From contig PGZC01000026.1 in NCBI GenBank assembly GCA_002839995.1, forward strand, positions 2,567 to 66,566: a stretch of DNA of 64,000 nt, read 5' to 3'. The notes below the pieces were generated by a model. The model did no database searches. It was not told the DNA's origin and saw only the letters and a program-made list of their open reading frames with translations. The translations under genes and the position numbers were made by a program. Shown in pieces: positions 34,596 through 43,937 of the stretch. This DNA comes from Gammaproteobacteria bacterium HGW-Gammaproteobacteria-4 (GTDB lineage Bacteria > Pseudomonadota > Gammaproteobacteria > Xanthomonadales > Xanthomonadaceae). Each line of letters begins with the position of its first letter. Position 1 is the first letter of the stretch.

Positions 34596-36842
34596 ATGAC
34601 CGACTCCGCACGTCCCGCTTTTCACGGCTTCGAACAGATTCCGCTGCGCGAATACGCCGAACGCGCCTATCTCGACTATTCGATGTACGTGGTGCTCGAT
34701 CGCGCCCTGCCATTCATCGGCGACGGCCTCAAGCCGGTGCAGCGGCGGATCATTTACGCGATGAGCGAACTGGGCCTCAACGCCAGCGCCAAGCCGAAAA
34801 AGTCCGCGCGTACCGTCGGCGATGTGATCGGCAAGTTCCACCCGCATGGCGACAGTGCCTGCTACGAAGCGCTGGTGTTGATGGCGCAGCCGTTTTCGTA
34901 CCGCTACCCACTGATCGATGGCCAAGGCAACTTCGGCTCGTCCGACGACCCCAAGAGCTTCGCGGCGATGCGTTACACCGAGTCCAAGCTGACTCCGATC
35001 GCCGAGGCGTTGCTGGGCGAACTGGCCCACGGCACCGCCGATTGGGTGCCGAATTTCGACGGCACCCTGGAAGAACCCTCGTGGCTGCCCGCACGTCTGC
35101 CGCACTTGCTGCTCAACGGCACCATGGGCATCGCCGTGGGCATGTCCACCGACGTGCCGCCGCACAACCTGCGCGAAGTGGTCGGCGCCTGCCTGCGTCT
35201 GCTCGACGACCCTGAAGCCAGCGTGCGCGACCTGTGCGAGCACGTGCGCGGCCCGGATTTCCCCAGTGCCGCCGAGATCATCACCCCGGCCAGGGATCTG
35301 CTCGCGATTTACGAATCCGGCAACGGCAGTTATCGCGCCCGTGCCACCTACGCGCGCGAGAACGCCAATATCGTCATCACCGCGCTGCCGTACCAGGTCA
35401 GCCCGAGCAAGGTGCTGGAGCAGATCGCGCAACAGATGCGCGCCAAGAAACTGCCGTGGCTGGAAGACCTGCGCGATGAGTCCGATCACACCATGCCAGT
35501 GCGGCTGGTGCTGGTACCGCGCTCGAACCGGGTCGATGTCGAGCAATTGATGGGGCATCTGTTCGCCACCACCGATCTGGAAAAGAGCTATCGGGTGAAC
35601 ATGAATGTGATCGGCCTCGACGGCCGGCCACAGGTGAAGAATCTCAAGATGCTGCTGAGCGAATGGCTGCGTTTTCGCACCGACACCGTACGCCGCCGCC
35701 TGACCCATCGCCTGGGCAAGGTCGAGCGCCGCCTGCACTTGCTCGATGGCCTGTTGATCGCGTTTCTCAACCTCGATGAGGTGATTCGCATCATCCGCAG
35801 CGAGGACGAGCCCAAGCCGGTGCTGATGGAGCGCTTCGCACTCGACGACGTGCAGGCCGAATACATTCTGGAAACCAAGCTCAAGCAGTTGGCCCGCCTG
35901 GAAGAAATGCGCATCCGCGGCGAACAGGACGAGCTGGCCAAGGAGCGCGACAAGCTCCAGTCGATCCTGGCATCGCCAGCCAAACTCAAGAAGCTGGTCA
36001 AGGACGAATTGCAGGCAGATGCCAGGAAATACGGCGACGAGCGCCGTTGCGTGCTGGTGGAACGCGAAAGCGCGCAGGCACTTTCGGACACCGAACTGGT
36101 GCCGAGCGAACCGATCACCATCGTGCTGTCGCAAAAGGGCTGGATCCGCGCCGGCAAAGGCCATGATGTCGATGCCGCTGCGCTCAGCTACCGCGATGGC
36201 GATGCCCTGCTGCACGCGGTGCGCGCCCGTACCACGATGCAGGCGGCGTTTCTCGACTCCACCGGCCGCGCCTATTCCACGCCAGCGCACACGTTGCCGT
36301 CGGCGCGCGGCAACGGCGAGCCGGTTACCGGACGCTTCACCCTGCCCACTGGCGCCACCGTGGTCGGCATTGCCGCGGCGGAAGCGGACACCCGTTACCT
36401 GTTGTGCAGCGATCACGGCTACGGATTCATCACCCGCTTCGACAACTTCTGCAGCCGCAACAAGGCCGGCAAAGCGCTGCTGAACCCGGGCGCTGCCGGC
36501 GTGCTGGCACCTACGCCGGTGAACGACGCCGAACACGATCTGGTGGTGGCGATCACCAGCGCCGGCCATCTGCTGGCGTTCCCGATCCGCGACCTGCCCG
36601 AACTGGATCGCGGCAAGGGCAACAAGCTGATCCAGATACCGCCGGCAAAACTCAAGAGCGGCGATGAATCGGTGATCGCGGTTGCCAGCGTGCGCGACGG
36701 CGGCGAATTGACCCTGTACTGCGGCCAGCGCAAGCACATCCTGCCGTGGCGCGACCTGCAGGCGTACGTGGGTCAGCGCGCGACCCGCGGCAACCTGCTG
36801 CCGCGCGGCTTTCAGCGGGTGGATCGGGTCGAGGCGAGCTGA
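34596..36842 (+). CDS. parC: DNA topoisomerase IV subunit A
   Basis: 748 residues, the ParC length. The N-terminus runs [23 protein letters not shown], with the catalytic Tyr127 in AAMRYTE. The quinolone-determining segment [13 protein letters not shown] retains Ser87 and Glu91, so it is of the wild-type form. [11 protein letters not shown] rather than the gyrase sequence, and a C-terminal region shorter than GyrA, favour ParC. It decatenates chromosomes with ParE. Nothing else is encoded between it and the preceding peptidase apart from the repeat. Confidence 0.95.
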   Translation: MTDSARPAFHGFEQIPLREYAERAYLDYSMYVVLDRALPFIGDGLKPVQRRIIYAMSELGLNASAKPKKSARTVGDVIGKFHPHGDSACYEALVLMAQPFSYRYPLIDGQGNFGSSDDPKSFAAMRYTESKLTPIAEALLGELAHGTADWVPNFDGTLEEPSWLPARLPHLLLNGTMGIAVGMSTDVPPHNLREVVGACLRLLDDPEASVRDLCEHVRGPDFPSAAEIITPARDLLAIYESGNGSYRARATYARENANIVITALPYQVSPSKVLEQIAQQMRAKKLPWLEDLRDESDHTMPVRLVLVPRSNRVDVEQLMGHLFATTDLEKSYRVNMNVIGLDGRPQVKNLKMLLSEWLRFRTDTVRRRLTHRLGKVERRLHLLDGLLIAFLNLDEVIRIIRSEDEPKPVLMERFALDDVQAEYILETKLKQLARLEEMRIRGEQDELAKERDKLQSILASPAKLKKLVKDELQADARKYGDERRCVLVERESAQALSDTELVPSEPITIVLSQKGWIRAGKGHDVDAAALSYRDGDALLHAVRARTTMQAAFLDSTGRAYSTPAHTLPSARGNGEPVTGRFTLPTGATVVGIAAAEADTRYLLCSDHGYGFITRFDNFCSRNKAGKALLNPGAAGVLAPTPVNDAEHDLVVAITSAGHLLAFPIRDLPELDRGKGNKLIQIPPAKLKSGDESVIAVASVRDGGELTLYCGQRKHILPWRDLQAYVGQRATRGNLLPRGFQRVDRVEAS

Positions 36843-36920
36843 GTCCCGCCGCCAGCACCGGCACGCAGAGCGTCAACTTGCGTACACTTCGGGGCTGCCA
36901 CCGATCCGTGTTTGCATGAC

Positions 36921-38033
36921 ATGACCGAATTCCCGCCCCCCGCCACCCGGTTTTTCGACTTGCCGACGCCGTTCGCGATGAAACGCGGCGGCGCCCTGCA
37001 CGGCGCGCGGCTGGCCTACGAAACCTGGGGTGAGCTCAATGCAAACGCCGACAATGCGATCCTGATCCTCACTGGCCTGTCGCCCAGCGCTCACGCCGCC
37101 GCCAACGCGGACGATCGCAGCGATGGCTGGTGGGAAGCCATGCTCGGCCCGGGAAAGCCGATCGATACCGATCGCTGGTTCGTCATTTGCGCCAACGCGT
37201 TGGGCAGTTGCAAGGGCTCGACCGGGCCGGCATCGATCGACCCCGAAAGCGGCGAAACGTATCGCCTGGCCTTTCCTGCGCTCTCCATCGAAGACGGCGC
37301 CAGCGCCGCGCACGCACTGGTCGCGGGCCTTGGCATCAAGCACCTGGCCTGTCTGATCGGCAATTCGATGGGCGGCATGGCGGCTCTCGCCTACATCCAT
37401 CGCTTCCCCAACAGTGCGCGCAACCACATCAACATCTCCGGCAGTGCGCAGGCGCTGCCGTTTTCGATCGCCATTCGATCCTTGCAGCGCGAAGCCATCC
37501 GGCTCGACCCGAACTGGAACGACGGCAACTACAGCGACGACAGCTACCCGGAAAACGGCATGCGCATGGCGCGCAAACTGGGCGTCATCACCTATCGCTC
37601 GGCGATGGAATGGCACGGCCGGTTCGGCCGCGTGCGCCTGGACAGCGAAGCGCGCGAAGACGACCCGTTCGGCATGGAGTTTCAGGTCGAGAGTTATCTC
37701 GAAGGCCATGCGCGGCGTTTCGTGCGCCAATTCGACCCCAACTGCTACCTCTACCTCAGCCGTTCGATGGACTGGTTCGACCTCGGCGAATACGCCGGCG
37801 GCAGCGTGTTGCGCGGGTTGTCCGGGCTGCACATCCATCGCGCATTGGTGATCGGCGCGGAAACCGACATCCTGTTCCCGCTGGAGCAACAGGAACAGAT
37901 CGCCGAAGGACTGGTCGAAGGCGGCTGCAATGCCGAATTCGTGGCCCTGCCCTCGCCGCAAGGCCATGATGCGTTTCTGGTCGATATTGCGCGTTTCGGC
38001 CCGGTGGTGGCCGGCTTTTTGGCGGACCTGTGA
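36921..38033 (+). CDS. Serine O-succinyltransferase (MetX family)
   Basis: 370 residues, alpha/beta-hydrolase fold. The nucleophile is the Ser of IGNSMGGMAAL, and His is in SPQGHDAFLVD. GLSPSAHAAAN, GSCKGSTGPASIDPESG and LDPNWNDGNYSDDSYPENG fit the Xanthomonadales group known to succinylate L-serine rather than acetylate homoserine, so O-succinylserine for cysteine synthesis is the likely product. The start at 36921 (MTEFPPP) is taken; TTG/ATG codons just upstream are alternatives. The downstream cysteine-dioxygenase-like gene 58 bp away supports a cysteine role. Homoserine O-acetyltransferase activity is a less likely reading. Confidence 0.8.
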   Translation: MTEFPPPATRFFDLPTPFAMKRGGALHGARLAYETWGELNANADNAILILTGLSPSAHAAANADDRSDGWWEAMLGPGKPIDTDRWFVICANALGSCKGSTGPASIDPESGETYRLAFPALSIEDGASAAHALVAGLGIKHLACLIGNSMGGMAALAYIHRFPNSARNHINISGSAQALPFSIAIRSLQREAIRLDPNWNDGNYSDDSYPENGMRMARKLGVITYRSAMEWHGRFGRVRLDSEAREDDPFGMEFQVESYLEGHARRFVRQFDPNCYLYLSRSMDWFDLGEYAGGSVLRGLSGLHIHRALVIGAETDILFPLEQQEQIAEGLVEGGCNAEFVALPSPQGHDAFLVDIARFGPVVAGFLADL

Positions 38034-38091
38034 GCCCACGTTACAATCGGACAAGCATCGCTACCCAACTGCCAAACCCAAGGCTCCGCCC

Positions 38092-38670
38092 ATGCTGACC
38101 ATGGAATTCCCCGGTTGTCGCACCCTGATCGCACGCATCGATGCGGCGCTGACCGCGCGCGAGGATACCGGCGTCGCCAACGCGCTGCGCGAAGCCATGT
38201 GCAGCCTGATCCGAGACCCCGACGTGCGCCTGCCGGCCTGCGTGCTGGATCCGGTCGAAGGCCACTACGCGCGCCGCGAAATCTATCGCAGCGAAGAACA
38301 TGGCTACAGCGTGATCGCGATGACCTGGGGGCCCGGTCAGGGCACGCCGATCCACGATCATGCCGGCATGTGGTGCGTCGAAGGCGTCTGGCACGGGCAA
38401 CTGGAGATCACCCAGTACGAATTTCTTGGCGAGCGGCCCGATGGCTGCGCGTTCCGCGCTGCCGGCACCATCAATGCCGGTTTTGGCTCCGCCGGCAGCC
38501 TGATCCCGCCTTACGAATACCACGCCATCCGCAACCCCAGCACCGACGCGCTGGCGGTTTCGTTGCATGTCTACAAGGGCGAGATGCGCAGCTGCTGCGT
38601 ATTCCAGCCGCTGCACGACGACCTGTACCGGCGCGACACCCGCGAGCTGGGCTTCGACCGCGCGCATTGA
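38092..38670 (+). CDS. Cysteine dioxygenase family cupin protein
   Basis: 192 residues. The iron ligands appear as two His in PIHDHAGMWCVEGV and one in SLHVYKG; GYSVIAMTWGPGQGTPIHDH matches the CDO start of the metal site. YEYHAIRNPSTDALAVSLHVY is the C-terminal half. The enzyme would oxidise a thiol such as cysteine to its sulfinate in the cytoplasm. The start at 38092 has aagg 8 nt upstream; 38101 (MEFPG) is also possible. Immediately follows the serine O-succinyltransferase gene. A 3-mercaptopropionate dioxygenase is the main alternative. Confidence 0.82.
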   Translation: MLTMEFPGCRTLIARIDAALTAREDTGVANALREAMCSLIRDPDVRLPACVLDPVEGHYARREIYRSEEHGYSVIAMTWGPGQGTPIHDHAGMWCVEGVWHGQLEITQYEFLGERPDGCAFRAAGTINAGFGSAGSLIPPYEYHAIRNPSTDALAVSLHVYKGEMRSCCVFQPLHDDLYRRDTRELGFDRAH

Positions 38671-38730
38671 CACCATCACTCACCCATCAGCGCCCGTCGC
38701 CGTGTGTCGCCGAGTATGGAAGAAACAGGG

Positions 38731-39031
38731 GTCCGCAAAGGACGCCAAGTGCGCAAAGGAAAGCACGAAGCCGTGCCAGTGGAAGGACGCATAGAGCGTG
38801 GCGAAGCCCGACCGCTACCCATCCAACGCTGTTATTTGCGTCTTTCGCGTCCTTTGCCGACTCGAGGGAATGCCGGACGCTTGCACCAGCGTCGCAAGTA
38901 CCCGTCGGATCCGCGCCTGACGGCGCTTGATCCGACCTACGAAATCGCGCTCGTGTAGGTCGGTTCAAGCCGCGCAGCGGCGGAACCGACATCAAATTTT
39001 CTTGTTTGCGTCTTTCGCGTCCTTTGCGGAC
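38731..39031. repeat. Repeat block R3 + R2 upstream of tRNA-Leu
   Basis: Between 38671 and 39212 no gene was found. R3 arms lie at 38731-38767 (gtccgcaaaggacgccaagt...), 38831-38861 and 39004-39031. Between them is an R2 two-hairpin unit, gtcggatc (38904) with gatccgac (38929-38936) and gtcggttc (38958) with gaaccgac (38983-38990). From about 39035 to 39165 the sequence is a low-complexity run of gagcccgagtcccgagc and gtagcgaacgtagcgaaggc type. Confidence 0.8.
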
Positions 39032-39195
39032 CATTTGCTTTTCCCGAGCCCCGAGCCCCGAGCCCGAGTCCCGACCGAGCGCAGTGAGCGTAGCGAACGT
39101 AGCGAAGGCGTAGCGAGCAAAGCGAGCGGGGTCGCGCAGCGACCGAATCCCGAGCCCGAGTCCCGAATTGTTCTGTACAGCCTCGCGCACATCGC

Positions 39196-39201
39196 TATAA
39201 T
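39196..39201 (+). promoter_or_regulatory. Predicted -10 element of tRNA-Leu
   Basis: TATAAT, a perfect -10, lies 11 nt before the tRNA. The upstream -35 is poor: tgtaca at 39174-39179 has a 16-nt spacer. The GC-rich stretch tggcgcctcgc after it resembles a stringent discriminator. Confidence 0.55.
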
Positions 39202-39212
39202 GGCGCCTCGCT

Positions 39213-39299
39213 GCCGGCGTGGCGGAATTGGTAGACGCGACGGACTCAAAATCCGTTTGTGGTGACACAGTGTGGGTTCGAGTCCCACCGCCGGCACCA
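39213..39299 (+). tRNA. tRNA-Leu (CAA)
   Basis: The 87-nt cloverleaf has acceptor arms gccggcg (39213-39219) and cgccggc (39289-39295). The anticodon loop ctcaaaa, between cgga and tccg, gives anticodon CAA (codon UUG). A long variable arm (gtttgtggtgacacagtgt) and the gggttcgagtccc T arm identify a class II leucine tRNA. CCA is encoded. Confidence 0.96.
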
Positions 39300-39520
39300 A
39301 AGTATTTCCTGGCTTGGTGGCCTGCCTTGGTGGCGTACCATCGTCCGGCGTCGACGCCGCATCCCGGACAACCCACGCTCGGCTGCAGCGCAATCCAGGC
39401 AATATCCCAAGGTGAACGGAACCTGTCGCCTGTGCGGTGGTCAGTACACTGCGACCGGTCGGGTTTGCAGCGGGGCAAGCGGCAGCGCAACCGACCATTC
39501 ACACTCCAACGGGCACCCTC

Positions 39521-40294
39521 ATGACCTTACCGCGCAGTGTTCTTGTACTCGTCCTGTTCTCGCCCATGGCCTGGGCCCAGATACCCGTCGCACCGCCGAC
39601 GCCCGAGGGTTACGAAGCACCGGTCCGCGAAGTGGTCGTCAATGACCCCTGGGAGGGCTACAACCGCGGCATGCACAAGTTCAACCGCGCCGTGGACGAG
39701 AACTTCGCCAAGCCGATCGCCAAGGGCTACCGGAACATTACGCCAAAGCCGATCCGCACCGGAATCAGCAACTTTTTCACCAATCTGTTCCAGCCGTTGA
39801 GCGCCGTGCATCTGCTGTTGCAGGGCCGCCCCGGCGCAGCCGGTGCCGCACTTGGCCGTTTTGCACTCAATGCCACCCTCGGCATTGGCGGCCTGTTCGA
39901 TCCAGCCACCGACGCCGGCATTCCGCTGCGCCGCGAAGACCTCGGGCAGACGCTCGCCGTTTGGGGCTGGGACAACTCGCGCTATTTCGAATTGCCGTTT
40001 CTCGGCGCCAGCACGCTGCGCGACGCCTTTGGCTTTGCCGGCGATTTCCAGGTTTCGCCGTTCGATTACGTCGAAACGCCGGAGCGCTACTACGTGTTCG
40101 GCCTGTATCTGGTCGATCTGCGCGCTGGTGCCCTGGCTGGCGAAAAGCTGGTGCGCGGCGGCGACGGCGACGATTACTTGTTGATTCGCGACGCCTACCT
40201 GCAAAACCGCGATTTCCAGATTCACGATCGTACCGCGCGCGACGAGTTGCCCGACTACCTGCAAGACGACGACAGCCTGGACGAGAGCGAATAA
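39521..40294 (+). CDS. mlaA: MlaA (VacJ) outer-membrane phospholipid-removal protein
   Basis: 257 residues. NDPWEGYNRGMHKFNRAVDE is the MlaA signature; FFTNLFQPLSAVHLLLQG, NATLGIGGLFDPATDAGIP and LPFLGASTLRDAFGFAGD follow the family. MlaA sits in the outer membrane with porins and passes mislocalised phospholipids to MlaC. The signal peptide (VLVLVLFSPMAWAQ) has a signal-peptidase-I-like AWA site and no lipobox Cys, unlike E. coli MlaA, a lipoprotein. The C-terminus is acidic (LQDDDSLDESE). First of a six-gene mla operon; mlaF starts 3 nt later. Confidence 0.92.
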   Translation: MTLPRSVLVLVLFSPMAWAQIPVAPPTPEGYEAPVREVVVNDPWEGYNRGMHKFNRAVDENFAKPIAKGYRNITPKPIRTGISNFFTNLFQPLSAVHLLLQGRPGAAGAALGRFALNATLGIGGLFDPATDAGIPLRREDLGQTLAVWGWDNSRYFELPFLGASTLRDAFGFAGDFQVSPFDYVETPERYYVFGLYLVDLRAGALAGEKLVRGGDGDDYLLIRDAYLQNRDFQIHDRTARDELPDYLQDDDSLDESE

Positions 40295-40297
40295 TCG

Positions 40298-41131
40298 ATG
40301 CTGTCCATTGACCCTGGCCACGGCGACGCGCGAGCCGAAACACGAGCGGTAACCAACGACTGCGTGTTCGACGGTGTGCGCATCGAACGCGGCGGCAACG
40401 TCATCCTCGATGACATCAGCTTTTCCCTGCCCAAAGGCTCGGTCACCGCGGTGCTGGGGCCGAGTGGCGCCGGCAAATCGACCCTGCTGCACGCGCTTAC
40501 CGGCGAGCTGCGCCCTACCCGCGGCAGCATCGAAATACTGCAAAAACCGATCCCCAAAAGCACCCGCGCGTTGATGGGCATGCGCCGCTGCATTGGCGTG
40601 TTGTTGCAGGGCAACGGCCTGCTCTCGGATCTGACCGTCGGCGAGAACATCGCGCTGCCACTGCGCGTGCACACCCAACTCAAGGATGTCGTGATCCGGC
40701 GCGTGGTCGAACTCAAGCTCAACGCGGTGGGTCTGCGCTCGGCGATCGATGTGTATCCGCGCGAACTCTCCGGCGGCATGGCGCGGCGTGTTGCGCTCGC
40801 TCGGGCACTGGCGCTCGATCCACCGCTGATGCTTTACGACGAGCCGCTGACCGGGCTCGATCCGATCGCCATCGGCGTCATCGTGTCGCTGATCGGTCGG
40901 CTCAACAAGACGCTGGGCATCACCAGCGTGGTGATCACCCACCATATCCACGAGTCGTTGTCGATTGCCGACAATGTGCTGGTGATCGCCAATCGCGGCA
41001 TTGCCTTTCACGGCACACCGGATCAACTCAAAGCCTCGACCGACCCGCTGTTGCAGCAGTTCCTGCGCGGCGAGCCCGATGGCCCGATTCCGTTCGATGC
41101 CAAACGGCAAGCCGTGCTGGCAGGGGCATGA
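40298..41131 (+). CDS. mlaF: Phospholipid ABC transporter ATP-binding protein MlaF
   Basis: 277 residues. Walker A is GPSGAGKSTLLHALTG; the signature LSGGMARRVALARAL and Walker B PPLMLYDEPLTGLDP are present, followed by the His-loop VITHHIHE. The N-terminus has about 25 extra residues before the ABC core. Energises phospholipid transfer with MlaE/D/B. Starts 3 nt after mlaA; the stop is just before mlaE. Confidence 0.95.
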   Translation: MLSIDPGHGDARAETRAVTNDCVFDGVRIERGGNVILDDISFSLPKGSVTAVLGPSGAGKSTLLHALTGELRPTRGSIEILQKPIPKSTRALMGMRRCIGVLLQGNGLLSDLTVGENIALPLRVHTQLKDVVIRRVVELKLNAVGLRSAIDVYPRELSGGMARRVALARALALDPPLMLYDEPLTGLDPIAIGVIVSLIGRLNKTLGITSVVITHHIHESLSIADNVLVIANRGIAFHGTPDQLKASTDPLLQQFLRGEPDGPIPFDAKRQAVLAGA

Positions 41132-41132
41132 C

Positions 41133-41876
41133 ATGAAAGAAGCCATCGCCTCCATCGGCAACACCGGCACGTTTTTGTTCACCATTTTCTGTGCCAGCCG
41201 TCCGCGCCGCGACTTCCTGTCCGATCTGATCGGGCAACTGTATTCGGTCGTGGTGCGCTCGCTGCCGATCATTGCCGTGGGCGGCGCTTTCGTCGGCATG
41301 GTGATGACGCTGCAGGGCTATCGCACGCTGTCCACCTACGGCGCCACCAACTCGGTCGGCACCCTGCTCGGATTGTCGCTGTATCGCGAACTCGGCCCGG
41401 TGTTGACCGCGCTGCTGTTCATCGGTCGCGCCGGTTCGTCGATGTCGGCCGAACTGGGCCTGATGAAAGCCACCGACCAGATCGCCGCGCTGTCGTTGAT
41501 GGCGATCGATCCGGTCGCGAAAACCGTGGTGCCGCGGTTCTGGGCGGCGATCATCGGCATGCCGTTGCTGTGCGGCTTCTTTTGCAGTTTCGCCATCGTC
41601 GCCGGTTATCTCGAAGCCGTATATGTGCTGGGGCTCGACCCGGGTTATTTCTGGTCGGCACTCAAGACCAGCGTCGATTTCATGGACGACTTCGTCGTTG
41701 CCTTCATCAAGTGCGCGGTGTTCGGGCTGATCGGTGCGCTGATGGCGACTTACACCGGCTTCAACGCCGAGCCGACCATCGAAGGCACCTCGATCGCCAC
41801 CACCCGCGCCGTGGTCAACGGCTCGCTGCTGGTCCTGGTGTTCAACTTCATCCTTTCCGCAACCCTCTTCAAGTAA
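41133..41876 (+). CDS. mlaE: Phospholipid ABC transporter permease MlaE
   Basis: 247 residues, about five helices. LSVVVRSLPIIAVG-like SVVVRSLPIIAVGGAFVGM and LGPVLTALLFIGRAGSSMSAELG are the MlaE family motifs; FFCSFAIVAGYLEAVYVLG and GTSIATTRAVVNGSLLVLVF continue it. The start at 41133 lies one base past the mlaF stop. Inner-membrane dimer between MlaF and MlaD. Confidence 0.95.
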   Translation: MKEAIASIGNTGTFLFTIFCASRPRRDFLSDLIGQLYSVVVRSLPIIAVGGAFVGMVMTLQGYRTLSTYGATNSVGTLLGLSLYRELGPVLTALLFIGRAGSSMSAELGLMKATDQIAALSLMAIDPVAKTVVPRFWAAIIGMPLLCGFFCSFAIVAGYLEAVYVLGLDPGYFWSALKTSVDFMDDFVVAFIKCAVFGLIGALMATYTGFNAEPTIEGTSIATTRAVVNGSLLVLVFNFILSATLFK

Positions 41877-41886
41877 TGGGCAGATC

Positions 41887-42396
41887 ATGAGCGCATCAAA
41901 AACCCGAGTCGATATCGCGGTGGGCCTGTTTTTGCTGCTCGCGTTCGCCACTTTGATGGCATTGGCGGTTTCCTCCACCAACGGTCGCCTGCCGGTAATC
42001 GACGATGCAGGTTACCGGGTGATCGCGCGGTTCAACAACATCAGCGAATTGCGGGTGCGCGCACCGGTGAAGATCGGCGGCGTACGCGTCGGCGAAATTG
42101 CCGATATCCAGCTCGACCCACAGACGTTCGAGGCGGTGGTTACGCTGGAATTGCGTCGCAGTGCCGGCGAGATTCCGGCCGACAGTTCAGCCGGAATATT
42201 CACCGCCGGCCTGCTCGGCGACCGTTATGTCGGCATCACCCCGGGCGGCGACCCGGAGCCGCTGGGCGACGGCGATGAAATGCTGCTGACGCAGTCGGCT
42301 GTGGTGCTTGAGGAGATGATTTCCAAGTTCATCTTCGGCAACGCCGACGACAAGAAATCCGATTCGAACGACGCATCCGAGGAGAACACGCCGTGA
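41887..42396 (+). CDS. mlaD: MCE-domain lipid-transport protein MlaD
   Basis: 169 residues: one N-terminal transmembrane helix (IAVGLFLLLAFATLMALAV) and a single MCE domain (YRVIARFNNISELRVRAPVKIGG split by the family pattern, then GLLGDRYVGITPGGD). The C-terminus is charged (DKKSDSNDASEENTP). Forms the periplasmic hexamer of the MlaFEDB complex. Overlaps mlaC by 4 bp. Confidence 0.94.
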   Translation: MSASKTRVDIAVGLFLLLAFATLMALAVSSTNGRLPVIDDAGYRVIARFNNISELRVRAPVKIGGVRVGEIADIQLDPQTFEAVVTLELRRSAGEIPADSSAGIFTAGLLGDRYVGITPGGDPEPLGDGDEMLLTQSAVVLEEMISKFIFGNADDKKSDSNDASEENTP

Positions 42397-43028
42397 GACT
42401 GATTACCGCCCTGCTCGCCACCCTGCTGGTGCTGTGCGCACCGCAGGCGCTTTCCGCTCCCGAGGGTAGCGCTTCGTCGTTGATCCAGGTCACCTCGGAT
42501 CGGATTCTTGCCGAAATCAAGGCGCGCCGCGACGAGTTCAAGGCCAATGATACGGAGTTGCAACGCTTCGTTCGCGATGAGATGAACAAGGTGCTGGATC
42601 AGGGCTATACCGCGCGACTGGTGCTCGGCCTGCACTCGCGCAAGGCCAGCCCCGAGCAGATCGACGCGTTCGGCAAGGCATTGTCGGACAACCTCAATCG
42701 CCGCTATGCCAAGGCGCTGCTGGAAATCGACGGCAACACCAAGGTCGAGGTGCTCGGCGAGACCGCACTGCGCGGCGGCAAGATCATCCGTGCCAAGACC
42801 AATGTAATTCGCTCGTCCGGCGCGCCGGTGAAGGTCGATTACCTGTTCCGCGATGTCAACAACGAATGGCGCGCATTCGATCTGATCGTCGAGGGCATTT
42901 CCTACGTGCAAACGTTCCGCAGCCAGTTCGATCCGCTGATCCGCGACAAGGGCCTGGATCAGGTCACCCAGGATCTGCAGGAAGGCCGGATCGAAGTCGA
43001 TACCGAAACCCATGACAGCGGCAATTGA
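42393..43028 (+). CDS. mlaC: Periplasmic phospholipid-binding protein MlaC
   Basis: 211 residues. Signal peptide (LLATLLVLCAPQALSAP) then the Tol-tol-like MlaC domain, with LVLGLHSRKASPEQIDAFGK, VEVLGETALRGGKIIRAKT and VKVDYLFRDVNNEWRAFDL. It shuttles lipid between MlaA and MlaD. Its last 17 nt overlap the mlaB start. Confidence 0.93.
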   Translation: MRLITALLATLLVLCAPQALSAPEGSASSLIQVTSDRILAEIKARRDEFKANDTELQRFVRDEMNKVLDQGYTARLVLGLHSRKASPEQIDAFGKALSDNLNRRYAKALLEIDGNTKVEVLGETALRGGKIIRAKTNVIRSSGAPVKVDYLFRDVNNEWRAFDLIVEGISYVQTFRSQFDPLIRDKGLDQVTQDLQEGRIEVDTETHDSGN

Positions 43029-43299
43029 TCTTCGCGGCACCGAGTTGTCGCTGAGCGGTGCCGTCACCGGCGCGAGCGTGGCCGATCTGCATGCCGAGCG
43101 GCTCGACCTGCACGGCGTAACCACGATCTCGCTGGAGCGTGTCAGCGAGGTGGACACGGTCGGCGTTGCCCTGATCGCACAGTTGGTCGCGCGGACCACG
43201 GTTGGAGGTACGCGCCCGCATGTCATCGGCACGCCAAAGGGCCTGGACGAACTGTGTCAGGCCTACCGGATTTCGCCGGACTTCAGCGATTTTCCCTGA
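43012..43299 (+). CDS. mlaB: STAS-domain protein MlaB
   Basis: 95 residues, single STAS domain. VSEVDTVGVALIAQLVA fills the place of the conserved D-S/T-A-G regulatory motif of MlaB (Thr in place of Ser). Binds MlaF in the cytoplasm. The start at 43012 gives a 17-nt overlap with mlaC; the next Met is too far in. The low sequence identity expected for STAS proteins keeps the call at moderate confidence, but its position is decisive. Confidence 0.85.
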   Translation: MTAAIDLRGTELSLSGAVTGASVADLHAERLDLHGVTTISLERVSEVDTVGVALIAQLVARTTVGGTRPHVIGTPKGLDELCQAYRISPDFSDFP

Positions 43300-43393
43300 C
43301 TCGTGCCTGCGAAGGGTAGACGTTGCCACACGCGTCGCTGAAGCATCCAACTGGCCTGCCGGACTCGACCGATCGTAGCGAGAGAAAGCCCGG

Positions 43394-43586
43394 CGTTCGC
43401 TTCGCTCGGTCGCCCACAGGGTGGGCTCCTACAAAATGCGATAAGACAACCCTGTAGGAGTTCGGTCAGTCACTGCGCGACAGCGCAGGCTGCACTTGCG
43501 ATGCCTTCGCTTCGCTCGGTCGCCCACAGGGTGGGCTCCTACAACATGCGATGAGGCAACCCTGTAGGAGCCCACCCTGTGGGCGA
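43394..43586. repeat. Tandem intergenic repeat, family R1
   Basis: Two direct copies, beginning ttcgcttcgctcggtcgccc at 43396 and 43506, are 110 bp apart and contain the R1 core. The second forms a perfect 24-bp stem, 43520-43543 with 43563-43586. The stretch from 43300 to 43736 between mlaB and tRNA-Arg has no other recognisable feature. Confidence 0.88.
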
Positions 43587-43736
43587 CCGAACGCCGCAGT
43601 GCGCGATGACGCGACATGATTGTGCACCGCGTGGCTTCATCAACCTCAACATGCATGCTGGCAAAAACACCTGCGCTTTCGCCGCCTCTACGCGGGTGTA
43701 CCATCGCGCGCCCATTTATTGCGATAATCGCGTCCT

Positions 43737-43813
43737 GGCCCCGTGGCACAACTGGATAGCGCGCACCCCTCCTAAGGGTGAGGTTGTGGGTTCGAACCCC
43801 GCCGGGGCCACCA
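43737..43813 (+). tRNA. tRNA-Arg (CCT)
   Basis: The 77-nt tRNA begins ggccccg (43737-43743), paired with cggggcc (43803-43809), and has CCA encoded. The anticodon stem caccc/gggtg encloses ctcctaa, giving anticodon CCT (codon AGG). The gttcgaacc T arm is intact. A weak -10 (gataat, 43723-43728) lies upstream. Confidence 0.95.
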
Positions 43814-43937
43814 TGACTACCCGCACTGCCGGCGTTCCGGATCGGCCGCGATACAATTCCACCATCCACAGGCCTTACCGCCTGTCACTGCATCTGCCCT
43901 GAGCCGGCTATGGCCAGCGCCGTATCCTGGAGACTCC

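Noticed and set aside
34449-36737. 762-residue minus-strand frame over parC
   Set aside because: Antisense to a highly conserved gene, with no start signal, no family similarity and biased composition; expected in GC-rich DNA.
43394-43586. Possible CRISPR because of direct repeats 110 bp apart
   Set aside because: Only two copies, the spacer is not of CRISPR length, and the repeat is an R1 hairpin seen elsewhere. No cas genes are nearby.
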